From Methylobacterium sp. Leaf108 (GTDB taxonomy: Bacteria; Pseudomonadota; Alphaproteobacteria; Rhizobiales; Beijerinckiaceae), in contig NZ_LMND01000001.1 of the NCBI RefSeq assembly GCF_001423265.1, forward strand, positions 436,128-500,127: a DNA stretch of 64,000 nt, read 5' to 3'. Positions 47,062-55,614 of this stretch are shown here, in pieces (the first letter of the stretch is position 1; the number at the start of each line of letters is the position of its first letter). The position numbers and the translations under genes were made by a program. The notes under the pieces are model-generated. The model was not told where the DNA came from. It saw nothing but the letters and a program-made list of their open reading frames with translations, and did not search any database.

Positions 47062-47967
47062 TCACGCCGGCCGGCGCGTGCGCTCCTGGCTCAGGAGGTA
47101 GAGGCCCGAGGCCACCACGATGGCGCCGCCGATCAGCGTCCAGCGGTGGGGCACGTCGCCGAACAGGAGGTAGCCGAGCAGGACCGACCACAGCAGCTGC
47201 GTGTAGAGGAACGGGGCCAGCACGTTGGCCGGGGCGCGGGCGTGGGCCAGCACCAGGAGCCAGTGCCCGAGGGTGCCGAACAGCCCGACCCCGACGAGCA
47301 GCAGCCACAGACCGGGCGAGGCCGGATCGCTCCAGATCCAGGGCAGCAGCGGCGCCATCACCGCGAGGCCCGCCAGCCCCGAATAGAACATCGTCGTGGC
47401 GGTGGAATCGATGGCCGCGAGCTTGCGCGTGGCGATGAGATAGAACGCGTAGCAGAGCATGTTGCCGAGGCTGAGCAGCACCGCCGGCTGGAACGCACCC
47501 ACGCCCGGCCGCACGATCACCAGCACGCCCACGAAGCCCACCGCGATGGCCGCCAGCCGGCGCGGCGACGACCATTCCCCTAGGAGCGGCCCCGCCAGGA
47601 GCGCGACGGCGAGCGGCGCGGCGAACTGGATCGACAGGGTCTCCGCCAGTTGCAGGTGGCGCAGGGCGAAGAAGTTGAGGGCGGTGGAACCGAACAGCAG
47701 CAGCGAGCGCACCACCTGCAGCCACAGCCGCCGGGTCCGCACCACGCCCGGCGTGGTCACGGGATTGATGAAGGCCGAGACCATCACGACGCTGACGCCG
47801 TAGCGCATGAAGGTGGTGAACAGCGGATCGACGCCGGCCAGCGCCAGGGTCTTGGCCGAGGCGTCGAGGCAGGCGAAGAACGCCACCGTCCCGCACATCA
47901 GCACGATGCCGGCGAGCCTGCGACGGCGGACCTCGCCGGGCCCGGGGTGTTCGGAGACTCCTGGCAT
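47062..47967 (-). CDS. EamA-type DMT superfamily transporter
   Basis: This 301-residue inner-membrane protein has ten hydrophobic helices arranged as two EamA repeats, with typical features such as FRYGVS-like and [19 protein letters not shown] segments in the first half. It is likely an exporter of amino acids or other metabolites, but the substrate cannot be deduced. The MarR-type gene that follows on the same strand at higher coordinates might control it. The ATG at 47967 has GGAGGA upstream. Confidence 0.85.
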   Translation of the reverse strand: MPGVSEHPGPGEVRRRRLAGIVLMCGTVAFFACLDASAKTLALAGVDPLFTTFMRYGVSVVMVSAFINPVTTPGVVRTRRLWLQVVRSLLLFGSTALNFFALRHLQLAETLSIQFAAPLAVALLAGPLLGEWSSPRRLAAIAVGFVGVLVIVRPGVGAFQPAVLLSLGNMLCYAFYLIATRKLAAIDSTATTMFYSGLAGLAVMAPLLPWIWSDPASPGLWLLLVGVGLFGTLGHWLLVLAHARAPANVLAPFLYTQLLWSVLLGYLLFGDVPHRWTLIGGAIVVASGLYLLSQERTRRPA

Positions 47968-48110
47968 GGCGATGCGCTGTCCTCCCGGCTCGAACCCGAC
48001 CGGGCGGGTCTACGCCGAGCCGGGACCGGCAACCACCCGCGACGGTGGCAGGGCGGCGTCGCGGCGGGGGTCTGAGGCGCTTGTCTGCCGGATCGATTCG
48101 GCGTGGCCCG

Positions 48111-48143
48111 TCCCCTCCCCTCTGCGGATAGGGGTTGGGTGGG
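48111..48143 (+). repeat. Degenerate REP-like element
   Basis: CCCCTCCCC and ATAGGGGTTGGGTGGG form an imperfect hairpin related to the better copy at 29898-29935. It lies just past the end of the MarR-type gene. Confidence 0.5.
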
Positions 48144-48182
48144 TGCCCCTGCGTCGCGGCAAGAAGCCCGCTGTCCGCCCCC

Positions 48183-48758
48183 TCAGGCCGAGGGACCGTC
48201 GTCCTCGTCGAGGTCGCCTTCGAGTTCGGCCTCGTGGCCCTCGACGCCCGTCACCTCGGCGAGATTGCCGGCGGCACGGCGCAGGAGCTTGCGCAGGCGG
48301 CGGCGTTCCTTGCCCTCGAAGCCGTCGAGGAGTTCGGCTTCGACGTCGTCCCAGATCCGCTCGATCGCCTCGGCCTTGGCCAGCCCCGCCTCGGTGAGGC
48401 GCACCCGGACGACGCGGCCGTCGCCGGCCTCGGCCCGGCGCTCGACGAAGCCCAGCGCCGCCAGCCGCGAGATCGTCTTGGAGGCGGTGGGCGGGCGCAC
48501 CCGCAGGGTCGCGGCGAGGTCGCCCATGGTCATGGTCCCGGCCATGGCCAGGGCCTGCACCACCTGCTCCTGACCGGCGAACAGGTCGAGGGCGGCGAGC
48601 CTGTCGCCGATGCGGGACCGGTGCAGCCGCGCCGCCTGCACGAGGGCCCAGCCGACGCTCTTCGAACCGGGAGGGCGCAGGCGCTTGCCCGGCCGGATCA
48701 TCGGCGCCACCTCGGTCTCGACCGTTCCGGCCGCCGGCCTCTCCTCCGCCGTCGACAT
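48183..48758 (-). CDS. MarR family transcriptional regulator
   Basis: This 191-residue winged-helix regulator has the MarR pattern: an N-terminal dimer helix LVQAARLHRSRIGDRLAALDL, recognition region PTASKTISRLAALGFVERR, and wing EAGDGRVVRVRLTEAG. A highly acidic tail (EGHEAELEGDLDEDDGPSA) is unusual. The ATG at 48758 has GGGAGA upstream; the long frame before it is spurious. Its target could be the DMT transporter gene downstream. Confidence 0.87.
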   Translation of the reverse strand: MSTAEERPAAGTVETEVAPMIRPGKRLRPPGSKSVGWALVQAARLHRSRIGDRLAALDLFAGQEQVVQALAMAGTMTMGDLAATLRVRPPTASKTISRLAALGFVERRAEAGDGRVVRVRLTEAGLAKAEAIERIWDDVEAELLDGFEGKERRRLRKLLRRAAGNLAEVTGVEGHEAELEGDLDEDDGPSA

Positions 48759-49074
48759 CCCGCGTCTCCCATCGGGACCAGGCCTCCGCCGCGGCGTGGG
48801 GCACGGCCGAGATGGCCGGGTGGGTCCGTCAGGTCCCGCATGTGCCGCCGGCCCGTGAAGGTGAGATGACACGGGGGCGACGCGGACGCCGCCATCCCGC
48901 CCCGAATCGCGCCGGCGCGCTGAAAAGCGACCGTGCATGGCGCCGGCTCACCATCCGGAGCAGACGCCGGGCCGAAGGCGACCGGCCCGCGAGGTCCGCC
49001 GCAGGACGGCACGGTGGTCATGGCGTGCCCTCCCCTGCCGCCGGCCCGTCGTTGTCCGGAACGCCGGCACCGGC
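48759..49074. other. Intergenic region upstream of the MarR gene
   Basis: I see no gene, repeat or clear operator in this 316-bp stretch. It should hold the promoter of the MarR-type gene. The end of the 2-hydroxyacid dehydrogenase gene (49075) borders it. Confidence 0.4.
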
Positions 49075-50079
49075 TCACAGCATGCCGGGCAGGATGCGGT
49101 CCGGCGGACGGTGGCCGTCCATGAAGGTCTTGATGTTGATGATGACCTTCTCGCCCATGTCGGAGCGGCCCTCGTGGGTGGCCGAGCCCATGTGCGGCAG
49201 GAGCACCACCTTGCCCGAGCGGGCGAGCTTGACGAGGCGCGGGCTCACCGCCGGCTCCTGCTCGAACACGTCGAGGCCCGCCGCCGAGACGTCGCCGGAT
49301 TCGATGAGGCGCGCCAGCGCGTTCTCGTCGATGATCTCGCCGCGGGCGGTGTTGACGACGATGGCCTCGGGCTTGAGCAGCTTGAGGCGCCGGGCCGAGA
49401 GCAGGTGGTAGGTGGCCGGCGTGTGCGGGCAGTTCACCGAGACGATGTCGACCCGCGCCAGCATCTGGTCGAGGGATTCCCAATAGGTCGCCTCGAGGTC
49501 GCGCTCGATCGCGGCGGGCACCCGGCGGCGGTTGTGGTAATGGATCGAGAGGCCGAACGCCTTGGCGCGGCGGGCCAGCGCCTGGCCGATCCGGCCCATG
49601 CCGACGATCCCCAGGCGTTTACCCGTGATGCGGCGGCCGAGCATCCAGGTCGGCGACCAGCCGGCGTCCCAGGCGTCGTCGGGGATGATGCGCGCCCCCT
49701 CCGTCACCCGGCGCGCCACCGCCAGGATCAGCGCCATGGTCATGTCGGCGGTGTCCTCCGTCAGCACCCCGGGGGTGTTGGTGACGGTGATGCCGCGCTC
49801 CAGCGCCACGGCCACGTCGATGTGGTCGACGCCGTTGCCGAAGTTGGCGATGAGCCGCAGGTTCGGGCCGGCCTGGGCCAGGAGCGCGGTGTCGATCTCG
49901 TCGGTGACGGTGGGCACGAGCACGTCGGCCTCGCGCATGGCGGCGACGAGGGCATCCTGGTCCAGCGGCGTATCGTCGGGGTTGAAGCGGCAGTCGAACA
50001 GCTCGCGCATGCGCGCTTCAACGGCTTCCGGCAGTCGCCGCGTGACCACCACGAGCGGCTTGCGCTTCAACGACGGCAT
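49075..50079 (-). CDS. D-2-hydroxyacid dehydrogenase (glyoxylate/hydroxypyruvate reductase type)
   Basis: This 334-residue NAD(P)-dependent enzyme has the Rossmann motif GMGRIG and the catalytic trio arginine (NTARGEIID), glutamate (DVFEQEP) and histidine (LLPHMGSAT). The NFGNGVDHIDV and NTPGVLTEDTADMTMALIL segments place it in the GhrB/glyoxylate reductase group that reduces glyoxylate and hydroxypyruvate to glycolate and D-glycerate. It may act beside the serine cycle in a methylotroph (inference). The ATG at 50079 has a perfect GGGAGGA. Confidence 0.9.
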   Translation of the reverse strand: MPSLKRKPLVVVTRRLPEAVEARMRELFDCRFNPDDTPLDQDALVAAMREADVLVPTVTDEIDTALLAQAGPNLRLIANFGNGVDHIDVAVALERGITVTNTPGVLTEDTADMTMALILAVARRVTEGARIIPDDAWDAGWSPTWMLGRRITGKRLGIVGMGRIGQALARRAKAFGLSIHYHNRRRVPAAIERDLEATYWESLDQMLARVDIVSVNCPHTPATYHLLSARRLKLLKPEAIVVNTARGEIIDENALARLIESGDVSAAGLDVFEQEPAVSPRLVKLARSGKVVLLPHMGSATHEGRSDMGEKVIINIKTFMDGHRPPDRILPGML

Positions 50080-50326
50080 GCTTCCTCCCCGCGGACCCGG
50101 CCCACCGGCGCCCCGGCCTGTCCGGGCGCGGATGACGGGGCCCCTTACGTTCTGTTAACCACGCGACCGGCAGAAGATCACCACGGACGTCGCGCATCCT
50201 CGCGCACAAACCGAGGCCGTCGCGGGCCGCCCTCTCTACCAGAGAGGGGCTCGAACACAATGCGCGGGGCGGTCCCGTGTCCGGCGTCGGCCGGAGACCG
50301 CGGGACCACGGCACAGGAGACGAACG

Positions 50327-50887
50327 ATGCGCGCCCTCGCTGTTGTTGTCGCCGCCCTCCTCGGCGCCGCGGCCGCCTCCGGCCCGAAGGGCGCCGCCGC
50401 GCAGGGGCAGCCGGACGTGGCCCTGGGGCCGGTGACCAAGCTGCCGCTGCCGCGCTACGCCAGCCTCAAGACCGACCGCGTCAACCTGCGCGAAGGCCCC
50501 TCCAAGGACCACCGCACCCTGTGGGTGTTCCAGCGGGCCGGGCTGCCCATCGAGATCGTGGCCGAGTTCGAGACCTGGCGGCGCATCCGCGATTCCGAGG
50601 GCACCGAGGGCTGGGTGCTGCACTCGCTGCTCTCGGGCCGGCGGACCTCCATCGTCACCGCCGGCCGCAGCGGCGACAAGGCCGCGGCGATCCCGCTGTT
50701 CGCCAAGGCCGACGAAACCTCCGGCGAGGAGGCCCGGCTCCAGGCCGGCGTCATCGGCAGCGTCAAATCCTGCACCGGCAGCTGGTGCCGCGTGATCGTC
50801 GCCCTCCCCCAGAAGGGCGGCGACGTCTCCGGCTACATCCGCCAGGACCGGCTGTGGGGCGTGTACCCGAACGAACGGGTGGAGTGA
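50327..50887 (+). CDS. Exported SH3-domain protein
   Basis: This 186-residue protein has a signal peptide ending GAAAQG and a bacterial SH3 fold: DRVNLREGPSKDHRTLWVFQ and WRRIRDSEGTEGWVLHSLLSGRR. A second SH3-like half follows (SGEEARLQAGVIGSVKSCTGSWCRV). Such proteins bind peptidoglycan or act in the periplasm. Its TGA stop codon is supplied by the first bases of dispersed repeat copy 3. The start has GGAGA upstream. Confidence 0.85.
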   Translation: MRALAVVVAALLGAAAASGPKGAAAQGQPDVALGPVTKLPLPRYASLKTDRVNLREGPSKDHRTLWVFQRAGLPIEIVAEFETWRRIRDSEGTEGWVLHSLLSGRRTSIVTAGRSGDKAAAIPLFAKADETSGEEARLQAGVIGSVKSCTGSWCRVIVALPQKGGDVSGYIRQDRLWGVYPNERVE

Positions 50888-50992
50888 TACGGTTTCCGCT
50901 CGAATCGAGTGGGAGCCGTCTCACCGAGCCCGCGCGGCGCCTGAGCGAAGCCCATTTCCGCATCACGAAGTGATCACCCGGAAATGATATGA
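50885..50992 (+). repeat. Dispersed repeat family, copy 3
   Basis: It begins TGATACGGTTTCCGCTCGAA and has the core GCGCGGCGCCTGAGCGAAGC and a tail with ATCACGAAGTGAT. The first TGA ends the SH3-protein gene. It is followed by a terminator and the convergent irr gene. Confidence 0.92.
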
Positions 50993-51025
50993 GGCCGGCC
51001 GGTGATCGCCCGCCTGTCCCGCTCA

Positions 51026-51057
51026 CGAAAAAGGCCCGGCGAAACCGGGCCCTTTTC
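51026..51057. terminator. Bidirectional terminator between SH3 gene and irr
   Basis: AAAAAGGCCCGG and CCGGGCCCTTTT pair around CGAAA, with an A-run and a T-run on either side. It would stop leftward irr and rightward transcripts through the repeat. Confidence 0.85.
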
Positions 51058-51080
51058 GTATCTCATTGGGACGAGGTCGC

Positions 51081-51593
51081 TCAGGCCCGGCGGGCGGCGA
51101 CCCGGCGGCGCAGGCGCACGATCACCTCGACGCCGGCGATCTCCATGCCCTCGGGGGCCTCGGGCAGGGAATCGACGGTGATGCCGCAATCGGGCATGTC
51201 GAGGACCTGACCCTCCTCCTCGAGGAAGAAGTGGTGGTGCTCGCTCGGGTTGGTGTCGAAATAGGCCTTCGAGCCGTCGAGCGCGAGCTGGCGCAGCAGG
51301 CCGGCCTCGGTGAACTGGTGGAGGGTGTTGTAGACCGTGGCCAGCGACACCGGCACCTTGGCGCGCATCGCCTCGTCGTAGAGCATTTCCGCCGTCAGGT
51401 GGCGGTCGCCACGCCCGAACAGCAGCCAACCCAGGGAGAGGCGCTGGCGCGTCGGGCGCAGTCCGGCCCGGCGCAACCGGTCGCGCAGGTCCGACAGCGG
51501 GCAGCCGCGCCGACCGAGCGCACCGGCCGCCTCACCGGCGGGACCGGTGCCCCGCGCGTTCAGCGCGGCCTGGAGTGACGTCAGATTCGACAT
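51081..51593 (-). CDS. irr: Iron response regulator Irr (Fur family)
   Basis: This 170-residue Fur-superfamily regulator controls iron and heme genes in rhizobia. The winged helix carries LATVYNTLHQFTEAGLL and the heme/metal-binding histidines H119-H121 are in SEHHHFFLEEEG. A possible heme-regulatory GCP motif (GCPL, C31) precedes the DNA-binding domain. It is divergent from fabA, an arrangement common in the Rhizobiales. A sigma70-type promoter is at 51641-51669. The ATG at 51593 gives the expected N-terminus. Confidence 0.92.
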   Translation of the reverse strand: MSNLTSLQAALNARGTGPAGEAAGALGRRGCPLSDLRDRLRRAGLRPTRQRLSLGWLLFGRGDRHLTAEMLYDEAMRAKVPVSLATVYNTLHQFTEAGLLRQLALDGSKAYFDTNPSEHHHFFLEEEGQVLDMPDCGITVDSLPEAPEGMEIAGVEVIVRLRRRVAARRA

Positions 51594-51640
51594 GACGGTT
51601 ACGGAACGCTCGCGGAATGCATCGGAACTCTGATGGGAGG

Positions 51641-51669
51641 GTTATATGAGAGGCACCGCCGACCCGCAA
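51641..51669 (-). promoter_or_regulatory. Sigma70-like promoter of irr
   Basis: On the minus strand, TTGCGG (51669-51664) and TATAAC (51646-51641) are separated by 17 bp. The transcript would start near 51634, about 40 bp before the irr ATG. Confidence 0.6.
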
Positions 51670-51823
51670 CCCGAAGCCGCCGCGTCGCCGCCGGCCCGCT
51701 TTGAAGGCGCCGGGGGCCTGTGCTAACGAGGCCGCGCTGTCGCAGGGGACGGCATGGACGCGGGGCGGCCCGGACCACGGGCCCGTCGCGTCAGCATCAC
51801 GAGCCGAGGACCGATCCGCTTTC

Positions 51824-52396
51824 ATGTCTTCCGATCACGATCAGACTCCTCCCCGGACTCCTCCCGAGACCCCGACCACGGCCGTATCGGCGCGGGCGTC
51901 CAGCTACAGCCACGAGGAGTTGCTGGCCTGCGGGCGCGGCGAGCTGTTCGGCGCGGGCAACGCCCAGCTGCCGCTGCCGCCGATGCTGATGTTCGACCGC
52001 ATCGTCTCGATCGGGTCCGAGGGCGGCGCCCACGGCAAGGGTCATGTCCTGGCCGAGTTCGACGTCAGGCCCGACCTCTGGTTCTTCGGCTGCCATTTCA
52101 AGAACGACCCGGTGATGCCCGGCTGCCTCGGCCTCGACGCCCTGTGGCAGCTCGTGGGCTTCCACCTCGGCTGGCTCGGCGCCCCCGGACGCGGCCGGGC
52201 GCTCGGCGTCGGCGAGGTGAAGTTCACCGACCAGGTCCTGCCGAGCGTGAAACAGGTGGTCTACGGCATCGACATCAAGCGCGTGCGCCAGGGCAAGCTC
52301 GTGCTCGGCATCGCCGACGGTTGGCTCGAGGCCGACGGGCGGCGCATCTACGAGGCCAAGGACCTGCGCGTGGCCCTGTTCCAGGCGCAGGCCTGA
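51824..52396 (+). CDS. fabA: 3-hydroxydecanoyl-ACP dehydratase/isomerase FabA
   Basis: This 190-residue enzyme introduces the double bond that starts unsaturated fatty-acid synthesis. The active-site pair H91 ([17 protein letters not shown]) and D105 ([10 protein letters not shown]) have the 14-residue spacing of E. coli FabA H70/D84. The N-terminus is extended by about 20 proline-rich residues. It stands 132 bp before fabB, with which it forms an operon. Confidence 0.95.
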   Translation: MSSDHDQTPPRTPPETPTTAVSARASSYSHEELLACGRGELFGAGNAQLPLPPMLMFDRIVSIGSEGGAHGKGHVLAEFDVRPDLWFFGCHFKNDPVMPGCLGLDALWQLVGFHLGWLGAPGRGRALGVGEVKFTDQVLPSVKQVVYGIDIKRVRQGKLVLGIADGWLEADGRRIYEAKDLRVALFQAQA

Positions 52397-52528
52397 AGCG
52401 ACATCGACGAGCCCCGATGAACGGGGCCGGTTGAGATCGGGCCCGGCCCGCCTTACCTGACTGTCTCTCGATTGATCGTCCATGGGGAGCGCCTTCGCTC
52501 AGGCACCCCGGCGGAGAAGAACCTGCCC

Positions 52529-53755
52529 ATGCGCCGCGTCGTGATCACCGGGATGGGCATCGTCTCGTCCATCGGCAACACCACCGAGGAAGTCCTCGCC
52601 TCCCTGCGCGAGGCCAAGTCCGGCATCGGCGCTTCGGCGTCCTATGCCGAACTCGGGTTCCGCAGCCAGGTGGAAGGCCGGCCCAGCCTCGATCCGGAGA
52701 CCCTCGTCGACCGGCGCGCCATGCGCTTCCACGGCGGCGGCACCGCCTGGAACCACGTCGCCATGGACCAGGCCATCGCCGATTCCGGCCTGGAGGCGGG
52801 CGAGATCTCGAACCCGCGCACCGGCATCATCATGGGGTCGGGCGGCCCCTCCACCAAGGCGATCGTGGAATCGGCCGCCATCGCCCGCGAAAAGGGCCCC
52901 AAGCGCGTCGGTCCGTTCGCGGTGCCCAAGGCGATGTCGTCCACCGCCTCGGCGACGCTCGCGACCTGGTTCAAGATCAAGGGCGTGAACTATTCGATCG
53001 CCTCGGCCTGCGCGACGTCCAACCACTGCATCGGCAACGCCGCCGAGATCATCCAGGCCGGGCGCCAGGACATCATCTTCGCGGGCGGTTGCGAGGACCT
53101 CGACTGGACCCTCTCGGTGCTGTTCGACGCCATGGGCGCCATGTCCTCGAAGTACAACGACACCCCGGCGCGGGCCTCGCGCGCCTACGACGCCAACCGC
53201 GACGGCTTCGTCATCGCCGGCGGCGCCGGCGTGCTGGTGCTCGAGGAACTGGAGCACGCGCGGGCTCGCGGCGCCAAGATCTACGGCGAGGTCGCGGGCT
53301 ACGGCGCCACCTCCGACGGCCACGACATGGTCGCCCCCTCCGGCGAGGGCGCGGTGCGCTGCATGCAGCAGGCGATCGAGGGACTGAAGGGCGCGCGGAT
53401 CGACTACATCAACCCGCACGCCACGGCGACGCCCGTGGGCGACGAGAAGGAGATCGAGGCGATCCGGGAGGTGTTCGGACGAGGCGAGGACTGCCCGCCG
53501 ATCTCGGCGACCAAGTCCCTCACCGGCCATTCGCTCGGCGCCACCGGCGTGCAGGAGGCGATCTATTCGCTCCTGATGATGAAGCACGGCTTCATCTGCG
53601 AGAGCGCGCATATCGACGAGATCGACCCGGCCTTCGCCGACATGCCGATCCTGCGCCAGCGCCGCGACGGCGTCGCGCTCGGCCACGTGCTCTCGAACTC
53701 GTTCGGGTTCGGCGGCACCAACGCGACCCTGGTGCTCAAGCACCTGGACGCCTGA
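52529..53755 (+). CDS. fabB: 3-oxoacyl-ACP synthase I FabB
   Basis: This 408-residue condensing enzyme elongates unsaturated acyl-ACPs made by FabA. The catalytic triad is C161 (SACATSNHC), H297 (NPHATATP) and H334 ([11 protein letters not shown]), close to E. coli numbering. The ATG at 52529 has GGAGAAG upstream. The fabI often found third in this operon is missing here. Its TGA stop is part of the degenerate dispersed repeat copy 4. Confidence 0.95.
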   Translation: MRRVVITGMGIVSSIGNTTEEVLASLREAKSGIGASASYAELGFRSQVEGRPSLDPETLVDRRAMRFHGGGTAWNHVAMDQAIADSGLEAGEISNPRTGIIMGSGGPSTKAIVESAAIAREKGPKRVGPFAVPKAMSSTASATLATWFKIKGVNYSIASACATSNHCIGNAAEIIQAGRQDIIFAGGCEDLDWTLSVLFDAMGAMSSKYNDTPARASRAYDANRDGFVIAGGAGVLVLEELEHARARGAKIYGEVAGYGATSDGHDMVAPSGEGAVRCMQQAIEGLKGARIDYINPHATATPVGDEKEIEAIREVFGRGEDCPPISATKSLTGHSLGATGVQEAIYSLLMMKHGFICESAHIDEIDPAFADMPILRQRRDGVALGHVLSNSFGFGGTNATLVLKHLDA

Positions 53756-53852
53756 TAGGGGTCCCGCTCGCATCGAGCGGCAACCAAGTACGGACCCCGC
53801 GCGGCACCCCCGGGAAGCCCATCGCCGCATCACTGCCGGATCGACGGGATCA
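53753..53852 (+). repeat. Dispersed repeat family, degenerate copy 4
   Basis: It starts TGATAGGGGTCCCGCTCGCA, keeps CCCGCGCGGCACC at the core and ends with CCGCATCACTGCCGGATCGA. It is clearly related to copies 1 to 3 but diverged. The first TGA is the fabB stop codon. Confidence 0.65.
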
Positions 53853-54123
53853 GGTCGGAGACCGGCGGTCCGCGACGTTGCTGGCCGCATGGATGTACCC
53901 GGACGCCGGACGGCGGGCTCCTCAACGGCCTTTCGGCCGGAGCGAAGAAGCGCGAAATTTTCCGCTTCGAGAGAATATCTTTATCGTTTCTGTGCCGATC
54001 GGCACGCAAAACGAAAAGATCATTTTTTATCGCATCCCTTTGAGACGGTCGCACGTTATTGCGGCAGACCCGCTTACGATACGACGACGGTCGGGCGGGA
54101 CATCACAACGGGAGTTTCGATCC
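53756..54123. other. Intergenic region between fabB and the DUF1236 gene
   Basis: The first 100 bp are dispersed repeat copy 4. Positions 53945-54060 are AT-rich for this genome and probably hold the promoter of the DUF1236 gene; I cannot assign -35 and -10 boxes with confidence. No fabI gene is present. Confidence 0.5.
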
Positions 54124-54534
54124 ATGACCATCAAGACCTTGCTGGCCGCCTCCGTCATCGCTCTCAGCCTGCCCATGGCCGCCCAGGCCCAGGGTCTGGT
54201 GCGCGGCGCCGAGCGCGGCGCCCAAGAGGGTGCGGATGCCGCCGGACCGGTGGGTGCCATCGTCGGCGGTGCCGTCGGCGCGGCCACCGGCACCGTCGGC
54301 GGCATCCTCGGCGTGGACGACCGTCCCCGCTTCCGCCAGTACGTGACCCGCGAGAAGCGCCGTTCGTTCGACTACAACGGTGACGTCCGTGTCGGCACCG
54401 TGCTGCCGAACTCCGGCGTGACCTATTACGAGGTCCCGGCCGAGTACAACGCCCGCGGCGCCCGCTACACCGTCATCAACGACCGTCCGGTCCTCGTGGA
54501 TCGCTCGTCGCGGATCGTCGAAGTCATCGACTAA
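54124..54534 (+). CDS. DUF1236 exported protein with glycine zipper
   Basis: This 136-residue protein has a signal peptide (LLAASVIALSLPMAAQA), a glycine-zipper segment GPVGAIVGGAVGAATGTVGGILG and a C-terminal DUF1236 domain with YYEVPAEYNARGARYTVIN and VLVDRSSRIVEVID. Its first 60 residues resemble the small protein at 46767, which lacks the DUF1236 part. The function of DUF1236 is unknown. The GGGAG before the ATG and the terminator after it define a single-gene unit. Confidence 0.88.
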   Translation: MTIKTLLAASVIALSLPMAAQAQGLVRGAERGAQEGADAAGPVGAIVGGAVGAATGTVGGILGVDDRPRFRQYVTREKRRSFDYNGDVRVGTVLPNSGVTYYEVPAEYNARGARYTVINDRPVLVDRSSRIVEVID

Positions 54535-54565
54535 TCGATCGACCCTTTTCGGTTGGATTGAACGG

Positions 54566-54600
54566 AAAGCCCCCGGCGATCGCTCGCCGGGGGCTTTCTC
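54566..54600 (+). terminator. Intrinsic terminator of the DUF1236 gene
   Basis: AAAGCCCCCGGCGA pairs with the facing CGCCGGGGGCTTT across a short loop, followed by TTTCTC. It begins about 30 bp after the stop codon. Confidence 0.85.
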
Positions 54601-54661
54601 ATGCCCGGCCGACGGCGGAGGTCGGGATCGCGAACCGCAGGCGATGAGGTCCCACGAGTGG

Positions 54662-54712
54662 ACTTGCGACGACTTGGGACTGGCGACGACCTGAGACTTG
54701 CAACGACTTGCC
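54662..54712 (+). repeat. 17-bp direct repeats, three copies
   Basis: Three 17-bp units of the form ACTTGCGACGACTTGGG (with 4 or 5 changes) stand head to tail, 45 bp before the next start codon. The regular spacing and position suggest a multi-site operator. Confidence 0.8.
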
Positions 54713-54756
54713 ATGGATCGCTGTTGAGGGTGACGGAGCGAGGAAAGACCGACACC

Positions 54757-55056
54757 ATGCAGAACGAGATCGACGACCGCGGCCCCTCGGAGTCCGCCTC
54801 CAAGGAGGGCGCCCTGCCCGAGCCGGTGCGCGATCATCTCGGGCAGCAGCTGCGTAGCGTCTTCACCACCGGCGACGGCGTGCCGGACTATCTCGGGGAC
54901 CCTGTGGTGCCGGAAGAGTTCGAGCCGCAGATCAAGCGGCTGGAAGTCCGCCTCAAGACCCACGAAGAGGGCACCGAGGCGGTGGCCCAGGCCCTCGATC
55001 AGATCCTCGGCGACCTCGGCGGCACCGGAACGGGCGGGTCGACGTCGCGAACCTGA
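54757..55056 (+). CDS. Small acidic protein with NepR-like motif
   Basis: This 99-residue protein has no signal peptide. The middle contains HLGQQLRSVF and, after a short spacer, DPVVPEEFEPQIKRLE. The anti-sigma factor NepR has a similar pair of helices (LGxQLR..., PxPxxF..LLKxLD), but the spacer here is longer, so the resemblance is suggestive only. The ATG at 54757 has AGGAAAG upstream. Three 17-bp repeats lie just before it. Confidence 0.55.
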   Translation: MQNEIDDRGPSESASKEGALPEPVRDHLGQQLRSVFTTGDGVPDYLGDPVVPEEFEPQIKRLEVRLKTHEEGTEAVAQALDQILGDLGGTGTGGSTSRT

Positions 55057-55103
55057 CAGCCCTGAGCCTGTCGGACGTTGGAGCGCTCAGACCTTGGGGG
55101 CGT

Positions 55104-55532
55104 TCAGACCTTGGGGCGCGTCGCCAGGATGTCGCGGATCTCGCCCAGGATCTTCACGTCGGCCGGCACTTCGGCGACCGCCTCCGGCTTGGCCTCCTCC
55201 TGCGACTGAAGCTTGTTCATGGCGCGGATGACGAGGAACAGCACGAAGGCGACGATCATGAAGTTGATCGCCACGGTGATGAACTGGCCGTAGCCGATCA
55301 CCGCGCCCTGCTTCTTGGCATCGGCATAAGCGGCGCCCTTCTGCACGCTCGACGACAGGGCGATATAGTAGTTCGAGAAGTCGAGACCGCCGGTGATCGC
55401 ACCGATCATCGGCATGAAGACGTCCTGCACCGCCGATGTGACGATGGCGCCGAAGGCCGCGCCGATGATCACGCCGACGGCAAGGTCGACGACGTTGCCG
55501 CGCAGTGCGAACTTCTTGAATTCCTCGAGCAT
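55104..55532 (-). CDS. mscL: Large-conductance mechanosensitive channel MscL
   Basis: This 142-residue channel opens under hypo-osmotic shock. The N-terminus [31 protein letters not shown] is the pore helix typical of MscL. The second helix follows after [21 protein letters not shown], and a charged C-terminus forms the bundle. The ATG at 55532 gives the standard N-terminus. It follows pssA by 82 bp on the same strand. Confidence 0.96.
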   Translation of the reverse strand: MLEEFKKFALRGNVVDLAVGVIIGAAFGAIVTSAVQDVFMPMIGAITGGLDFSNYYIALSSSVQKGAAYADAKKQGAVIGYGQFITVAINFMIVAFVLFLVIRAMNKLQSQEEAKPEAVAEVPADVKILGEIRDILATRPKV

Positions 55533-55614
55533 GATTGCCGCCCCGTCCCCGTTCGTGTTCCCGAGCACTAGCCAAGCCATGCTCACCGGGCAAGGTGCCG
55601 ACCGGCGCCAGGCG

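Noticed and set aside
53756..54123. A missing or broken fabI after fabB
   Set aside because: No FabI-like residues were found in any frame; the stretch is repeat copy 4 plus a promoter region.
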